From NCBI RefSeq assembly GCF_964355755.1, contig NC_092670.1, positions 32,477,795 through 32,541,794 of the forward strand: 64,000 nucleotides of DNA, written 5' to 3'. How positions within the stretch are numbered: position 1 is the first letter of the stretch; the number at the start of each line of letters is the position of its first letter. The position numbers were made by a program, and so were the translations under genes. The stretch comes from Antedon mediterranea. Lineage: Eukaryota > Echinodermata > Crinoidea > Comatulida > Antedonidae. The notes under the pieces were generated by a model, which was not told the DNA's origin, ran no database searches, and saw only the letters and a list, made by a program, of their open reading frames with translations. Positions 22,450-32,712 of this stretch are shown here, in pieces.

Positions 22450-23734
22450 TTAACCCTTTCACTGCGTATACCCGGTACTACCGGGTATAAACAAACGTCG
22501 TTGAAGTGCGTATACCCGGTAATACCCGGTATGGGCAAAACAATGATTTAATCGTATTTGCCTATAATATATAGCACCCTCTATATTTGTTCGATGAACT
22601 TGAATATTTTTGCAAGTCATTAAAAAAATTTTCCAGCAAAAAAAACGGCCCTCTATAGCTGTATTATTGTCTTGAAAATCATGCGCCCTCTATAGTTATA
22701 TTATATATAGTATAGTGTATATAATAGTATGGCACTTGGTGAATGATGAAAGGTTATATTTCAACGAGGCGGAGCCTCGTTGAAATATAACCTTTCATCA
22801 TTCACCTTGTGCCATTATTTGTACCATTACACTCATAAACATTCATTATTTGTTTTATATAACATCTAAATAAATTCCTAAATAAATTTCGTACTCAAAT
22901 GTTTAAAAGAAAAACGAAACTGAGACCAGACGACAGGTGGCGCTGTTGTATTTCACAGTACAGAGCCATATCATAGGATAATTTGTGTACTAGATTTTTT
23001 TTCATCCGCGAGAGGTTTTTTTTTTCGTACACAAAAATGTTTCAAAAAGTACGATTTAACGATCGTTGAATAGTGCGTACTATTGCACGCCATGTGACCC
23101 ACATTCGTCCAATCAAATGACAGGAATTTATATAGGTGTTATATAATATGTAATAATATTCTATCTTGGAAAGTTGTTTTGAGTAGCGTAATGGCGGCCA
23201 TTTTGAAAGTAACCAAAATTTACCAGCCCCAATAGGGCAACATTGTGTTTATCACAACACGCAAAAAAAAAAAATTCTGAAACAATAGTTAGTTATGTAC
23301 TATAGTGAATTTTTGGGAAATGTCATTATTTTCACGATTTTGCCCCAAAACTTTGATTTGTGCATAATTTTTATAAAATAATAAAAATAATTAATCAATT
23401 TTTTTAAATATTTTTATTTGTTATACGTATCTTTATCAATATCCAGTATTCCATAAGAATTTCTTATAGAAAATATAGTTTTTATCATTGATTCGATAAA
23501 AACCACGAAATCCAAAATACCTGTAATGACGTCACATGACGTCATCAATATGCAAATTATATTTTTTTTATACCTAACTGTAGACTAACCCTTTGCCCAT
23601 CACACACCACAAAAATAATTACACAATTATCTCAATTAGTATTTTTTTGCAATTTATTATTAAAATACCATATGTTTTTCTTAATATACATTACGCACAG
23701 AGGTGGGAATAATGCTCCGCAGTGAAAGGGTTAA
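22450..23734. mobile_element. piggyBac-type MITE at TTAA
   Basis: Perfect 13-bp inverted ends CCCTTTCACTGCG (22454-22466) and CGCAGTGAAAGGG (23718-23730) are flanked by TTAA on each side. The paralogous flanks at 11993 and 19020 keep the CATCTTAAG(G)CAAAACC site without the insert. No transposase frame. Confidence 0.85.
22739..22805. repeat. Perfect 32-bp hairpin inside the piggyBac MITE
   Basis: Arms 22739-22770 and 22774-22805 are exact complements around a 3-base loop (GGA), with a further GGCAC/GTGCC pairing just outside. It may be a nested fold element or a hairpin-RNA source. Confidence 0.85.
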
Positions 23735-24719
23735 AAGGCAAAATCCACAAATTATAGTTATACTTTATTATTTTACATTAGTATTAATTACTATTCTCAA
23801 ATTATTATAATCAGCAATTTACAGTATGTATTACTTTATTTGTACATTTTTGAATTATTACAAATTTGCAAATACAGTAGGTATTAAACATCGAAATTGA
23901 AGCAAACTCAGATATTATTTACATAAAATTTAAAGTACAAAATAATTAATATTAGTATAATTATTATTCTCAAAATTTCTATATTATAAATACTCAACAA
24001 CTTATACATATTAATGCTATGTTGCTGCATTACAATTTACAAATGTGCAAATTAGTAACATTCAAATTAGTTAATTAAAAGAAAAGAATTACATCAAATA
24101 TCACAATAATTAACAAAAACTTATAATCAATTATTGAAATAAAGCTGTCACTGTATAAATGTCGCAAAGTTAAAATGATGAACATACAACAATGGAAAAC
24201 CTGTAAAAACAATGTACAAAGCAGTACATACACAACATAGAAAGAAAAATTGAAACTTTTAAATACATTTATTTTCCCACCAACATCCATGCAAAGTCAA
24301 GATAAACAAGTTATAATATTTATACAAAAATATAAATGGTACATATTTTTTTAAATTATATTACATTGCCATAAGTCTTCATTAAGTTGTCCGATAACTT
24401 TGTTATTGGATAAAAGTAAGCTTTCATTCAACCTACTGCACAATAATGTAGTTTTCAGTCATTCTTTTTCAGGCACATACTTTTATACAGTAATTATTAC
24501 TGTATATTAAAAGTTGTTCTCCAAAACTGTTTTTAATTATAGCAAAACTATTTATTTTATAAAAAATATTCTTTTATACATTTAAAAGCAAAATGTTTTT
24601 CTAAATAATGATACAGTTCTAGTTCAAGATATACTGTACATAAAACTAATCAAATCAAATCAAACATAAATATTATAGTATGAAACATTTGGACAGTATT
24701 TGTTATAAATTAATTTGAT
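23735..24719. other. Gene E 3' flank and deletion scar of a neighbouring gene
   Basis: 23735-24170 matches the 3' flank of gene D (about 12000-12420), while 24280-24480 matches the 5' flank of gene D (14390-14770). The D-type gene that should lie between them is missing. 24483-24719 matches the 3' flank of remnant C. No gene seen. Confidence 0.6.
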
Positions 24720-26510
24720 TTAAAACTCAAGAACAAAATAGTGAGGTGCTTCAGTATTTCTGTTGCAATCCTCTCTGTTATCATCGTCTCTGTTACCATT
24801 TTCTCCGTTGCCATCTTCTCTGTTACCATCTTCTATGTTACCACTTTCTCTTTTACCATCTTCTATGTTACCATCTTCTCTGTTGCCATCTTCTCTGTTG
24901 CCATCTTCTCTTTTACCATCTTCTCTTTTACCATCTTCTATGTTGCCATCTTCTCTTTTACCATCTTCTCTGTTGCCATCTTGTGTTTTGTCAATTTGTC
25001 TGTTGCCATCTTCTCTGTGGCCATCTTGTCTGTGGCCAACTTCTATGTTGCCATCTTCTATTTTGCCAACTTCTATGTTGTCATTTTCTATGTTGCCTTC
25101 TTCTCTATTTCCATCTTCTCTGTTGCCATCTTCTATGTTGCCATCTTGTGTGTTGTCACCTTGTCTGTTCCCATCTTCTCTGTTGCCATTTTCTCCATTG
25201 CCATCTTGTGTGTTGTCAATTTGTCTGTTCCCATCTTCTCTGTTGCCATTTTCTACATTGCCTTCTCTCCGGTTGGCACCTTGTCTGTTGCCCTCTTCTC
25301 TGTTTCCATCTTTTTTATTTTCTCTTTCGTTACTTTCTGCATTTGTATTGACAATGTCATTCTCAGCAGCATATGATATATCATTAATTGTATAATATAT
25401 GTTATCGTCTGCCATGGTCTGTGAACCTCCAGAAATGCCCTGAACATTTGCATCATTTCTTTGCTGTTCAGGACGGAGTTGAATACCTTTGTTTTTTTTC
25501 CATAAGTAAAGTAAAACCACACATAGTAATATTATAATTGTGGTTGCTATAGTTATTATGTATATTTTGAAATAAAACTTGTCATTGTCATCTTCCTTGC
25601 GTTCATTCTCATCATCATCTTCTTCATCATCTTTGGTTGTCTTTGACGTTGGTTTGATATGTATTACACTGAATGTCATCTCACCTGAGACACTCTGAGT
25701 ATCAGTACTCACCAGACATCTGACAGTATATTTACCAGCTGATAATTCATTAAAACATTTTTTATTTGTTTCACTATTATGATCATCACCCCAGCTTGTT
25801 TCATTTACTCTCCATTTATAAACTGTTTTGTTCGATCCGCCTGTCACATAACATTCAAAACAGTAGTATCCAAAGAATTCATCTGTGCTATGTAAAGATG
25901 TGATGTTTACTATTAACCTTGGCTTGACCTTTAAAGTTAATGTACAGCAGACATCATAACTGGCATTATATTTTATACAATAAAAGAATATACCTTCTTC
26001 AAAATAAAAATCTTTTAAAGTTATATTAAATGTTGGTTCACTGTAAATTTGTACGCTGTGGTGATGCCTTTGGATCCAGCCAACTGTGATTTCACTTGAA
26101 TTCATCTTCTTGATTTCACAAGGAAATGTTACTTCTTTTTTTTCAATAATGTTTGGGAATTTACAAGTCATGCATTCATCAGGTTGTAGATATGCAGGCT
26201 CTAGATTTTGTGATGGTTCCAGATAGTATCTCTGGTCATCGCCTTGGCATGTGTGTATTCCTTTATCTTGTTCTTCATTTAAAGATATGAATAGCTGGCA
26301 TGGGATTTTAAGTTCCTTATCTTCTGCTGTCAGCTGTGGAAGCTGGTAGGTTGCATTTGATTCTACAATTGTCACAGAATGCTCCTCCTGTGATTCAAAC
26401 TTGTAGAATAAAAAGTGTGAAAACTCTAGAGAACTTCCTTCTGCAATATTGTATCTGACAAGTAATAAGGTGAAAACTACCAGACAGATAATATGAAATG
26501 ACATCGTCAT
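24720..26510 (-). CDS. Gene E: Ig-like type I receptor with long DGNRE repeat tail
   Basis: Intact; 596 residues from the ATG at 26510, chosen because it starts the signal peptide (1-24) aligned with paralogues. The frame is open 17 codons further up. The Cys module is C71-C88 (CQLFIS, DKGIHTCQGDD). Two Ig-like domains follow (about 111-195 with ITVGWIQ and GIFFYC; about 197-282 with YYCFECYVTGGS and YTVRC), then an acidic stalk and a TM helix (about 314-337). The tail has DNIYYTIND (Y372/Y373), then about 37 five-residue repeats of DGNRE/DGNIE type, and ends EAPHYFVLEF. The repeats are highly charged and probably unstructured. It is the only uninterrupted minisatellite-tail member here. Confidence 0.8.
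   Translation of the reverse strand: MTMSFHIICLVVFTLLLVRYNIAEGSSLEFSHFLFYKFESQEEHSVTIVESNATYQLPQLTAEDKELKIPCQLFISLNEEQDKGIHTCQGDDQRYYLEPSQNLEPAYLQPDECMTCKFPNIIEKKEVTFPCEIKKMNSSEITVGWIQRHHHSVQIYSEPTFNITLKDFYFEEGIFFYCIKYNASYDVCCTLTLKVKPRLIVNITSLHSTDEFFGYYCFECYVTGGSNKTVYKWRVNETSWGDDHNSETNKKCFNELSAGKYTVRCLVSTDTQSVSGEMTFSVIHIKPTSKTTKDDEEDDDENERKEDDNDKFYFKIYIITIATTIIILLCVVLLYLWKKNKGIQLRPEQQRNDANVQGISGGSQTMADDNIYYTINDISYAAENDIVNTNAESNERENKKDGNREEGNRQGANRREGNVENGNREDGNRQIDNTQDGNGENGNREDGNRQGDNTQDGNIEDGNREDGNREEGNIENDNIEVGKIEDGNIEVGHRQDGHREDGNRQIDKTQDGNREDGKREDGNIEDGKREDGKREDGNREDGNREDGNIEDGKRESGNIEDGNREDGNGENGNRDDDNREDCNRNTEAPHYFVLEF
24752..25310 (-). repeat. 15-bp coding minisatellite of gene E tail
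   Basis: About 37 imperfect 15-bp units encoding D-G-N-(R/I)-(E/Q) repeats, fully in frame in gene E. Length differs strongly from the arrays of genes B and C. Confidence 0.85.
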
Positions 26511-28374
26511 AACTTCTTTGTTCATTATTATTGCTTGCTTTCGATATTTACAGTATAACACTGATGCGGATAATGTTTTTTCTTTTATGGAAAAAAATCC
26601 AAAGGAAATACAGTTAATACTAAATTAGCAATTAAAGGAAATAAGATATAGAATAAAAATTCTCTGCAATAAGGAACTAATCAGAAAAAAAGGTGTGTAA
26701 TATGTCTATTTATATTCCAAAGTACAGGGTTTAAAATTATAAGCTTAACATCATCATCATCGTCACTATCGTCATCGTCACTGTCGTCATCAACATTTTT
26801 TTGCATAAATTGAATACATTGCTTATTAGTATCACAATAATCAAATGGTGGCGCAGTTGAACTTGGGCTAAACAAAGGCTTAAAACAGAAAAATACACAT
26901 TGGAACTTATTTATTTTATTTCAACAATGTTTGGTTGGAGGGTGGTCCATCCAGCCAAAGCTGATCATTAGGGACCTTCACAAAAATACAATACGACGAG
27001 ACATAAACATGTAACAATAACAATTAAATTTAAAAAAAAAATAGAATTTATAAAGATACAAATAAAATAAGGCGCAACAAAATTAGAATAAAAAAATTAA
27101 ATTAATAAAATTAAATTGGCCATCTCAGAAAAAAATATAGGAAATAGGAACAAGAAGATGTTCTTAAGGAAATTTGAAAGAGTAAAATGAAGCAAGTTGA
27201 AAGGAAGAGAAAAAAAAACCAAATATAAATCTTCATACACTTTTTATTTAAATTTGTGCCAATAATTTCTTAGTTTCTGCTTTATTCTTTTACAATTACA
27301 TGCATGTATCTATAGATATTTTATAATTATATTCATGAGGTAATTTCTTGTTGTTCTTCTTCACCCCCTTTTCCATACCATACCTCATCAGGTTGATATA
27401 TAAAGCATTGATTGTTTGGTTCTATGTATATTTTAAATTTAAATCCAATGACACTTTTCCGCTAGCTCAATTATGGTAATCCATTCTATTTTATTACATT
27501 ATATGTAACCATATACTTCATCTTGCATTAAGCTCTGTCCACACTATCAAACATAAAAAAAATGTGATGTACCCAAATATTGTAGTGATATGCCAATATA
27601 TGGTAGTGATATATCAAAATATGGTAGTCATATATCATCATCTTATCCATACCGGTATATGGGCACATCATATTTTTTTATCACAACGTTTTTAGACAGC
27701 TTTAAAGATAGTTTTCTTATTTTTTTTTGGAACATAAAATCATAAAGCTTCAGATAAATTTTAGTTGTTATGCTATTTGTTTGCTTAAGTTATATATATC
27801 TAAAGTGAGGACGTGCTGCTCATTTTTTATCCAAAAAATGACTAACGTAATAATGTGAAGCACTTAGAAATCTTATAAGAACGATGTACAATATTATCTA
27901 TATTTAAACCTCCAATTTATTCAGAACTTTATTTTTATCTTACAATCTTATTTTTGAATTAAATTGTGTTCCTACATTTATAAATGTTGATCACAAGAAA
28001 ATCATAATTCATTTTTTACCCATGTCCAGGGAAAATTTTCATTTAAAAATTTTGTTTAGCAATATTGCTAATAAAACTGATTTTTAAGTCGAGAAACATA
28101 GTTTTGTATTGTATTTTTTGCTACACAATTTTCAAAATGTGTAGCAATAAGGTTGTTTTGTATAGCTTTTTGCTACGCTACACTGGCGAAAATGTTCCCT
28201 GCATGTCTATTTTTTATTTAAACAATAGTACAACATACTATTACTAATACTATTTTATAAATATTTTAAAGTTTTAAGAATATTTTATAAAGTATTCAAC
28301 ATTCTTGGAAACATACTTTTGTCTATTTTAATCACTTCATGTCTTTTTATGTTTAATTTATTTTATATGTATAA
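26511..28374. other. Gene E upstream region and intergenic DNA
   Basis: GCAATAAGGAACTAATCAG near 26670 is shared with other subfamily 1 upstream regions. The rest is AT-rich, with an ATC/GTC trinucleotide run at 26751-26790 and an M1-type MITE at 27529-27705. No gene seen. Confidence 0.5.
27529..27705. mobile_element. M1-type MITE copy
   Basis: Starts GCTCTGTCCACACTATCAAAC and has three TATGGTAGT/ATTGTAGTG core units plus a partly matching right arm (ATATGGGCACATCATATTT). It is a longer-core relative of the copy at 8231. Confidence 0.55.
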
Positions 28375-28761
28375 TTGTCAATGGAAAGTCGTTCCAGTTT
28401 AAGGACAAATAAACAATCTTTTGGAGTACTATCAAGCCTATTACCGTATATCCTCTGCTGGTATAATCCAATCTCTCTCCCTTCCCCTCTACAACACAAA
28501 ATTGGGCCGACTTTTGGAGTGGGACTACCAAAAGCCAATATGCCTGTTTGTGAAATAAGTCATAATGAGGAGGGTTTAGACCCGCAGTGGGATAATACCC
28601 GAGGATATACGATATTTAGTTTAAGCACCAATATAATATCTGTACAGTACAGTCAAATAATATATCAGAAGAATAATACTAATGGTTTCCAATGGGGCAA
28701 CGCACCGCATAACGTCTGGATGCAGATTAAGCAAGTTACTTCAATGCCAATTAAAGAATAG
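28375..28761 (+). CDS. Unrecognised 128-codon frame
   Basis: An isolated plus-strand frame with no family I recognise, no signal peptide and no obvious motif. Its first part overlaps a minus-strand stretch reading TPKDCLFVLKLERL, which looks like an old transposon relic. It could be a chance frame or a transposon fragment. Confidence 0.15.
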   Translation: MSMESRSSLRTNKQSFGVLSSLLPYILCWYNPISLPSPLQHKIGPTFGVGLPKANMPVCEISHNEEGLDPQWDNTRGYTIFSLSTNIISVQYSQIIYQKNNTNGFQWGNAPHNVWMQIKQVTSMPIKE

Positions 28762-28958
28762 AACATGCTGGTAATGCAATGGTTGATTTTTTTAGGCTGC
28801 TGTTTGTTTAAAGCTTTTTTGCAATTTAATTTTTAGCATGGGGATAAAGAATTTTTTTTCCAGAAGTCAATGTACAAAATTGTTATTAAAACAATTTACA
28901 ATTTACATGAAAGTTTAATTGCAAATACACTTTTTGATTAGTCTTTATGTGAGGATGA

Positions 28959-29849
28959 GAGCAGGTAGCGATTTTTTTTTTGTACATAAATTAGGGACCC
29001 CTCATGAAACGTCACAAAATAAACATGAATAATTCATCAGTTAAATTTACTTGTTCCGTGTGTACCCAAGCGTATAGCAACAAGAAGTTCGGTACGATTC
29101 TTATGTAGGCCTATCTCCGCTGTGGTTGCGGCGTGCGATTTCCCCGGCGATTTCATAAAAGAATAACGGCGTTTTGTGTGGATTGTCGAAATAATCAGCC
29201 TTTAGTTTATGGTGTTTTTATAATAATTTATTACTAAAGAATTACGTGTTAAAATTATAGTTTCTATTAATACTATTAGGCCTAATGATTAGCCTAGTCT
29301 AGTAGTAGCTGTGTGGGTGTTTGTGTTTTAGGTATGACACAGTCCGAGTAATAAGTCAGCAAAATTAAACAATAAACATTACACAAAAATACATTTTTTA
29401 TTCTCGTGGGTCTAATCTTTCCATCTCATGTGTTCATACACGCCCATTTTTAAAGTTCCTTTGATTACATGCATATTGTTTGATAATAAAATAGCAGAAT
29501 TAAAAAATTTACAGTACACAAATTATACACATTCTTTATTTTTGTGGGTCTAAGCTTTCTTTGGGCTATGTCCAATTACTACTTAGTTGCCTAGCTGTCG
29601 ATTAGCCTCGACACATTATGCATAGTGGTGTGTGTGAAGAAGAGTGCGCGAAGGCAATCACGTGAATTGACCTAGAATCCTAGGCCTACTGTAGAAAGAA
29701 TTGTATCGCTTGTGTAATCACTTCTTGTTGCTATACGCTTGGGTGCACACGGAACAACAAATTTAACTGAAGAATTATTCATGTTTATTTTGTGACGTTT
29801 CATGAGGGGGTCCCCAACTTATGTACGAAAAAAAAATTGCGAGCAGGTA
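28959..29849. mobile_element. Mutator-like MITE with 9-bp target duplication
   Basis: The element spans 28968-29840 between two copies of GAGCAGGTA (28959-28967, 29841-29849). Ends are GC(G/A)ATTTTTTTT and the inverse, with inverted arms of about 140 bp. A 9-bp duplication with long arms fits MULE elements. No transposase frame. Confidence 0.75.
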
Positions 29850-29987
29850 TCCACATGCTCTTTTAAAACATTACACATTTCTAATGCAAAGATCGTGGAT
29901 TACTCTTTTTTTCTGATATATTCTTTGGTACAATTCATAATAATTATCTACAATAATAGTAATATAAGTAATATTGCTGTTGTTCAC

Positions 29988-31487
29988 TTATTCTGTAAAT
30001 TCCATATAATAGGGAATGTGTGTAGTTGTAACGTAGTCATCCACTGTATCTCCTAGTTTCTTTTTTTCAACTTTTTGCAATCCGTTTATGGCATTGAAGT
30101 TGAGACCGTAACATTCATTTGTGAAAACCTCAACGTGGTTTGCAAGCTTTTCATTTTTCTTAAATTTTGATTCTGTTGGTTTTGATCTCACTACCCGTTT
30201 ACTTGTTGAAGGTTGTTCTCCATCTGACCCATTACATTCATTTCGACAGCAGGACTCAAATTTTTCAGTTATTTTTTTAACTTTCAGTTTGGACTTGTCC
30301 ACTGCTTGCTTTGTCCTCACTTGTTTCTTGTCGGCATCTGTTTTCCTTTTTTTGTTTTGTGGAAATTGTTCTTCTATTTGTTGTCTGCTGTTTGAAGTTT
30401 CAATAATGTCTTGGTGACTTCTTTTCCTTTTTGAATGTTCACCGTAGTTTCTTCTAAGAATTATATAGAGTGATAACATGACAACCAACAAAAGTAAGCA
30501 AATTGTCACTATCAATATTATGATGATGACATCATTATCAGAATTTTCTGTACCTTCAGCATCTGCTACTGTGAATTTGATCTCACCTGACTTGTTTTGA
30601 GCTGCAGTAGTTACAAGACACTTGACAGTGTATTCACCAGTAGTTAAGTTATTAAAACATCTTTCATCGTCATTCTCTCCATTGTATCCTGTCTCCAATA
30701 ACTGTGATACATCAGAAGTCCAGTGATAATGCTTTGGACCAGATCCACCTGTAGCACGACATTTAAAGCAATATTCACCAACACGGTTTCCAGGAATTGT
30801 CCTCATTTCCAACTTAAGTTCAGGGTAAACATTTAGAATTAATGTATAGCATAATATTCTAGTGTTACCAGTAACTTTTGAAATGCAGTAAAAGAATATC
30901 CCCTCTCCAGCTTGGTGACCTTTAAATATTTGGTTAAAAGAGACCATCTCTCCAGCAGTTATGGGTAAATCAAAAGATTGCATCATGTTATGTTTTCCTT
31001 GTATCCATCCAACTGTTATCTTATGTAGGTCAGTTGGTAGAGTAATACATGTAAAATTGCATGCTATTGTTACTTCCTTTCCCTCTTTGATATTTAAATC
31101 TTCAAAATCATCACAGACCATTTTCCAGTATTCATAATTAACATTCTCTTTCTGATTGACATTACCGAAAGGAATTGCAAAGTACTTATTACCTTCATCT
31201 TGACAGGTGTATATTCCTACATTTTGCTCTTTGTTGTAAGATATAAAATATTGGCAGTTGACAGTTGCTGACATTTGTAGAAGGCTGAGTACCTCCATTT
31301 CATCATATCTAAATGTCCGAGTCTCTGTTAGTACACCCTGGTACGTTTTATTTGAGCGCAAGATGTCGACGGTATTCTGTGTTTCCACATTGGTTTCATA
31401 ACCATAATCAAATTTAACATCCTTTTTTACTGCAGTCACTCTGATTGTTAGTAAACATGTCATAAGACAAAGTTTTTGGAATTCCAT
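29988..31487 (-). CDS. Gene F: subfamily 2 Ig-like type I receptor
   Basis: Intact; 499 residues from ATG 31487. The frame opens six codons earlier, but this Met matches paralogues better. A signal peptide is followed by the Cys module (CQYFIS, NVGIYTCQDE), an Ig-like domain (EVTIACNFTC, ITVGWIQ, GEGIFFYC), and a second Ig-like domain (YCFKCRATGGSG, ERCFNNLTTGEYTVKC). A TM helix (DVIIIILIVTICLLLLVVML) leads to a basic stop-transfer. The tail has GEQPSTSKR, EVFTNECYG and DTVDDYVTT modules and ends HIPYYMEFTE. The tail modules match those of genes A and D of subfamily 1. Function unknown; a surface receptor by architecture. Confidence 0.8.
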   Translation of the reverse strand: MEFQKLCLMTCLLTIRVTAVKKDVKFDYGYETNVETQNTVDILRSNKTYQGVLTETRTFRYDEMEVLSLLQMSATVNCQYFISYNKEQNVGIYTCQDEGNKYFAIPFGNVNQKENVNYEYWKMVCDDFEDLNIKEGKEVTIACNFTCITLPTDLHKITVGWIQGKHNMMQSFDLPITAGEMVSFNQIFKGHQAGEGIFFYCISKVTGNTRILCYTLILNVYPELKLEMRTIPGNRVGEYCFKCRATGGSGPKHYHWTSDVSQLLETGYNGENDDERCFNNLTTGEYTVKCLVTTAAQNKSGEIKFTVADAEGTENSDNDVIIIILIVTICLLLLVVMLSLYIILRRNYGEHSKRKRSHQDIIETSNSRQQIEEQFPQNKKRKTDADKKQVRTKQAVDKSKLKVKKITEKFESCCRNECNGSDGEQPSTSKRVVRSKPTESKFKKNEKLANHVEVFTNECYGLNFNAINGLQKVEKKKLGDTVDDYVTTTHIPYYMEFTE

Positions 31488-31529
31488 AGTTCGTAAATAT
31501 TTCAAACTTTTTGAATTTTAGAAATCAAG

Positions 31530-31653
31530 TTGTCGGTGTGAGCTTCAGTTAATAATGATTTTTTGTTAATGTTATCTGAATTTATTATGTACTTCTGTGA
31601 CACGTTTCCTTTTCCTATTGATAATTTAATACAATAGGTTACTGTGTCACCAG
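31530..31653 (-). promoter_or_regulatory. Conserved upstream block, gene F
   Basis: Part of a noncoding block repeated upstream of genes G (35322-35446), H (36735-36862) and I (41660-41797), with shared GTTGTCGGTGT, TTATGTACTTC and CAATAGGTT segments. It lies 40-170 bases upstream of the start codon. A core promoter or 5' UTR is the simplest reading; recent duplication explains part of the similarity. Confidence 0.3.
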
Positions 31654-31823
31654 GTAGTTGGTGGTGACAACAAAATGTAATTAGTAATATATTGCTATGC
31701 TGCAACTACTGTACAATTAGTGACTACAAAGATAAATTAGGAAACATGTTCAATGTACAGAAATATTGGATTGTCAGTAGTATACATTCCTTATTTTGAA
31801 TTAAACAGCCTGGAGGGTTTTTA

Positions 31824-32246
31824 GGGGGCGTCAAAGAACTTATAACACAAGAATCTCCTGTTCTTCAATTTGCATTCAAAACACAGTATCGGAAGTACAG
31901 GGTTAAAAGGTCAAACTGGGCGACGCCATTTCACAGCATGGAGCAGCGCCCCCTCCAAACTAGGAAGTCAATTACTCTACCCGCCTAGAGTATTAGCAGA
32001 TCCCCTCTATGATTTTGACTTTCTAATTTGATGCGGGCGCCCTACTCCTCAGTCAATTACTCTATACCCCTAGAGCATTAGCAGAACCCCTCTATGATTT
32101 TGACTTTCTAATTTGATGCGGGCGCCCTACTCCATGGCTCACAATGGCGCCACCCATAGCTCTATTCTATCCCACAATGCCTTTCGAAATTGTTACGCGC
32201 TTCGGACGAACAGGAGATTCTTGTGTTATAAGTTCTTTGGGGGCGT
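31824..32246. mobile_element. hAT-like MITE with 7-8 bp duplication
   Basis: Inverted ends CAAAGAACTTATAACAC... of about 32 bp (31832-31863 and 32208-32239) are flanked by (G)GGGGCGT on both sides. Inside are two direct repeats of about 80 bp (TCAATTACTCTA...GCGGGCGCCCTACTC). No transposase frame. Confidence 0.7.
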
Positions 32247-32712
32247 TTATTCGAGGAAGATGTTTATTGAGGGAGCCATTTATTTTTTTGGGTGTAACTG
32301 TAATATGGTGTACATACTGTATCATCAAATGCCATCAGATATAAAAAAAATACAAAACTAATTCATTTAAAGAGGTGATAAAATAAAAAATTGTATCTAA
32401 ATGCTTAGTAAATTGTAGGTCATGAAAGTCAAGAGGGTGACATTTTATTCAAAGCACTTAAAATTAAATACTATGTAAACATTTACATAGAAATAACAGT
32501 CAACAGACACCCAGTCAAATGTTTTAGAAAAGGCCTATGCTATTAAAGTTTTTATGTCGATGCTGAAAATAAAGTCAATTAACTCATATGGATGTTTTTG
32601 ACCTCTTGACGTGTAAAGATGGCCGAGAATTCCCGAGAAAGATGTAGCAGTAGAATTTAACCTAAGAAATATTTTGTGGGAAATCATCATTTTAATAACA
32701 TTTCATGACTCA

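Noticed and set aside
24741-25395. Plus-strand frames over the gene E tail
   Set aside because: Same minisatellite effect; the minus-strand frame has signal peptide, Ig domains and TM.
31502-31705. 67-codon minus-strand frame just above gene F
   Set aside because: It covers the conserved noncoding upstream block, and the equivalent frames of G and I are not conserved as protein.
32113-32361. Plus-strand frames of 66-82 codons
   Set aside because: They lie over the end of the hAT-like MITE with no conserved domain.
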